The notes beneath the pieces are model-generated. The model had not been told where the DNA came from, did not search any database, and worked only from the letters and a program-made list of their open reading frames with translations. Source: Rhodospirillaceae bacterium CCH5-H10 (GTDB taxonomy: Bacteria > Pseudomonadota > Alphaproteobacteria > Reyranellales > Reyranellaceae). Taken from it: a stretch of DNA of 7,898 nt. The position numbers and the translations under genes are program-made. Below are positions 5,726 through 7,898 of the stretch, piece after piece; position 1 is the first letter of the stretch; every line of letters begins with the position of its first letter. The DNA is taken from contig LSKJ01000430.1 in NCBI GenBank assembly GCA_001557035.1, forward strand, positions 1 to 7,898, read 5' to 3'.

Positions 5726-6238
5726 ATGGATCATTTCGCGCGGCTGGGAGTGCCGGCGGCGCTGGACGTCGATGCCGCCGCGCTCGACCGGGCCTATTTC
5801 GCGCTCCAGAGGCAGTGGCATCCCGACCGCTTCGTCTCCAGGCCGCCGGAGGAGCGGGCGAGGGCCTCGTCAGAAGCCGCCTCGCTGAATGAAGCCTATC
5901 GCACGCTGAAGGACCCGCTCCGCCGCGCGTTCTATATGGCGGAGCGCGCCGGAGTGGAGATGCCGGGCGACGGCAAGACGATCGACGACCCGGAACTGCT
6001 GATGGAAGCCATGGAGGCGCGCGAGGCGCTGCATGACGCGGGCACGCCCGAGGCGGTGGACGCGCTGGCCGCGGAAGCCCGTCAAAGCGTGCAGAAAGCG
6101 CTGGCCGGGCTGCCTAGTTTGTTCTTGGCAAACGACAGGGCCGCCATCAGAAAGGCGCTCCTTCGCCTGCGGTACCTCGACAAGTTCGCCGAGGAGGCGC
6201 GGGCACGACGCATGAATCTCGATCGGTCGAACGCATGA
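5726..6238 (+). CDS. hscB: J-domain co-chaperone HscB
   Basis: HscB (Hsc20) binds IscU and presents it to HscA, stimulating the HscA ATPase. The 170-residue product has an N-terminal J-domain with the essential HPD motif at 32-34 (QRQWHPDRF) and [19 protein letters not shown] (53-71), where DPLRRA is typical of HscB rather than DnaJ. The C-terminal helical domain carries the IscU-binding pattern [15 protein letters not shown] (88-102) and the closing helix [14 protein letters not shown] (141-154). There are no N-terminal zinc cysteines, as in E. coli. Only a weak GAAG sits upstream, so translation is probably coupled to iscA nine bases before. The stop overlaps the hscA start in ATGA. Confidence 0.95.
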   Translation: MDHFARLGVPAALDVDAAALDRAYFALQRQWHPDRFVSRPPEERARASSEAASLNEAYRTLKDPLRRAFYMAERAGVEMPGDGKTIDDPELLMEAMEAREALHDAGTPEAVDALAAEARQSVQKALAGLPSLFLANDRAAIRKALLRLRYLDKFAEEARARRMNLDRSNA

Positions 6239-7898
6239 CCCTGATGGAAATCCACGAGCCGGGCGAAACGCCGCTGCCGCATGCCGGCGAGGGCTCGCTG
6301 GCGGTCGGCATCGATCTCGGCACGACCAATTCCGTGGTCGCCATCGCCCGCGACGGCAAGCCGGCGGCGCTGCACGACGAGACCGGCAAGGCGCTGGTGC
6401 CGTCGGTCGTGGCCTATCCCAAGGCGGGTGGCGTGCTGGTCGGCGAGGATGCCCGTGCCGTCATGGCCGCCGAGCCGCGCAATGTCGTCGCCTCCATCAA
6501 GCGACTGATGGGCCGGGGGGCGGCCGATCTTCACGCCGTGGCCGGCGTTCTGCCCTACGAGGTCGAGCCGGGTACCGGCGAGACCGACATGGTCAAGCTG
6601 CGCATCGGCGGCAAGGCGCGGTCTCCGGTGGAGATCTCGGCCGAGATCCTGAAGGCATTGCGCGCCCGCGCCGAGGCGGCGCTCGAAAAGCCCGTCGAGC
6701 GGGCCGTCATCACCGTACCGGCCTATTTCGACGACGCGGCGCGCACGGCGACCCGCGATGCCGCGCGCGTGGCGGGGCTCGAAGTGCTGCGGCTGGTGAA
6801 CGAGCCGACCGCGGCCGCCCTGGCCTACGGTCTCGACAAGGGGTCCGAGGGGCTCTACGCGGTTTACGATCTGGGCGGCGGCACCTTCGATTTCTCGCTG
6901 CTGCGCCTGGAAAAGGGCGTGTTCCAGGTCCTCGCGACCGGCGGCGACACCGCGCTGGGCGGCGACGATTTCGACCGCGCCATCGCCGAGCGCATGCTGT
7001 CTGAGCGCAAGCGCGACGGCCTCGCTGACCAGGTCGACGAGACGGCGGTGAAGGCTGCCCTCGCGCTGGCCCGGCACATGAAGGAACAGCTTTCCGAGCG
7101 CGACCAGACATCGGGTCGGCTGGAGATCGCCGGTACGCCGTCGTTCCACGCCCTGACGCGGGACGAGTTCGACGCGATGGTCGAGGCGCCTGTGGGTCGC
7201 ACGCTCGACATCTCGCGCAACGTCCTGGCCGATGCCGGCATGGCAGCTTCCGACGTCGAGGGCGTGGTGCTGGTCGGCGGCTCGACGCGCGTGCCGCTGG
7301 TGCGCACGAAGGTCGCCGGCATGATCGGCAAGCCGCCGCTCACCGACATCGATCCCGACGAGGTCGTGGCGCTCGGTGCCGCACTGCAGGCCGAAGCCCT
7401 GACCGGCGGCGGCGACACGCTGCTGCTCGACGTGACGCCGCTGTCGCTCGGCCTCGAGACGATGGGCGGCATCGTCGAGAAGATCGTGCCGCGCAATACG
7501 CCGATCCCCGCGCAACTCGCGCAGGATTTCACGACCTACCAGGACGGGCAGGACGCCATGGCGATCCACGTCGTCCAGGGCGAGCGCGAGATGGTCGCGG
7601 ATTGCCGCAGCCTGGCGCGCTTCGAACTCACCGGTATTCCGCCCATGACGGCGGGCGCCGCGCGCATCCGGGTGACCTTCGCCGTCGATGCCGACGGGCT
7701 GCTGACCGTCTCGGCGGAGGAAGGCACCACCGGCGTGGCGCAGCGGGTCGAAGTGAAGCCGTCTTATGGGCTGAGCCACGAGGACATGGCCGACATGCTG
7801 TACGACAGCATGGACAATGCCGAGGCCGACATGAACCTGCGCCTGCTGACCGAGGCGCGCGTCGAGGCGCGGCGGGGGCTGCTGGCGCTGGCCGCGGC
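6235..7898 (+). CDS. hscA: Hsp70-type chaperone HscA (3' end outside window)
   Basis: HscA is the specialised Hsp70 that binds the IscU LPPVK motif and uses ATP to promote cluster transfer. The frame is open from 6235 to the right edge, 554 codons without a stop (E. coli HscA is 616 aa), so roughly the last tenth is missing. The nucleotide-binding domain shows [11 protein letters not shown] (25-35), [11 protein letters not shown] (161-171), [11 protein letters not shown] (189-199), [12 protein letters not shown] (212-223) and GGSTRVP (348-354). The substrate-binding domain starts near [14 protein letters not shown] (396-409) and includes [18 protein letters not shown] and [17 protein letters not shown], which are HscA rather than DnaK hallmarks. 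The helical lid begins near residue 505. The start overlaps the hscB stop (ATGA), implying translational coupling; an in-frame ATG at 6244 would shorten it by only three residues. The N-terminus before the ATPase domain is about 20 residues. Confidence 0.96.
   Translation, partial: MTLMEIHEPGETPLPHAGEGSLAVGIDLGTTNSVVAIARDGKPAALHDETGKALVPSVVAYPKAGGVLVGEDARAVMAAEPRNVVASIKRLMGRGAADLHAVAGVLPYEVEPGTGETDMVKLRIGGKARSPVEISAEILKALRARAEAALEKPVERAVITVPAYFDDAARTATRDAARVAGLEVLRLVNEPTAAALAYGLDKGSEGLYAVYDLGGGTFDFSLLRLEKGVFQVLATGGDTALGGDDFDRAIAERMLSERKRDGLADQVDETAVKAALALARHMKEQLSERDQTSGRLEIAGTPSFHALTRDEFDAMVEAPVGRTLDISRNVLADAGMAASDVEGVVLVGGSTRVPLVRTKVAGMIGKPPLTDIDPDEVVALGAALQAEALTGGGDTLLLDVTPLSLGLETMGGIVEKIVPRNTPIPAQLAQDFTTYQDGQDAMAIHVVQGEREMVADCRSLARFELTGIPPMTAGAARIRVTFAVDADGLLTVSAEEGTTGVAQRVEVKPSYGLSHEDMADMLYDSMDNAEADMNLRLLTEARVEARRGLLALAA

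Noticed and set aside
6082..7779. 565-codon open frame on the minus strand opposite hscA
   Set aside because: Antisense to conserved hscA, with an Arg/His/Gly-rich product and no motif; long antisense frames are expected at this GC content.

Overview
The window is high-GC DNA with tightly packed genes, almost certainly from an alphaproteobacterium. Protein character and gene order suggest a Rhodospirillales or Reyranella-like lineage, but no rRNA or tRNA marker is present to prove this. It is chromosomal housekeeping DNA: I see no mobile element, CRISPR array, tRNA or phage gene.

Layout. anmK (19-1080, +), a cell-wall recycling kinase, converges with an alpha/beta hydrolase (1082-1756, -), with one base between their stop codons. 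A 240-base divergent intergenic region (1757-1996) carries the presumed control region of the isc operon: a TTGACC -35-like element inside a partial IscR-like site, then a leader with three possible hairpins. The operon on the + strand is iscR (1997-2470), a NifS/Spl1-type cysteine desulfurase (2490-3620), iscS (3639-4877), iscU (4909-5301), iscA (5321-5716), hscB (5726-6238) and hscA (6235 to the right edge, incomplete). A ferredoxin gene (fdx) would be expected next, outside the window. No stretch over 300 bases lacks a gene.

How the genes work together. IscS takes sulfur from cysteine and hands it to the scaffold IscU, where a [2Fe-2S] cluster is built. HscB brings loaded IscU to HscA by way of the IscU LPPVK motif, and HscA uses ATP to drive cluster release. 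IscA is an A-type carrier. IscR senses cluster supply through its own cluster and represses the operon. The extra desulfurase has all catalytic residues but lacks the C-terminal tail by which IscS docks IscU, so it may feed another acceptor.

The most interesting signal is a near-perfect 25-bp palindrome (3562-3586) resembling a type 1 IscR operator. It lies inside the last codons of the extra desulfurase gene, just before iscS. It suggests a second, internal IscR-controlled promoter that would uncouple iscS-iscU-iscA-hscB-hscA from iscR and the first desulfurase. The system is a known one (ISC); the arrangement and the internal operator are what merit a second look.
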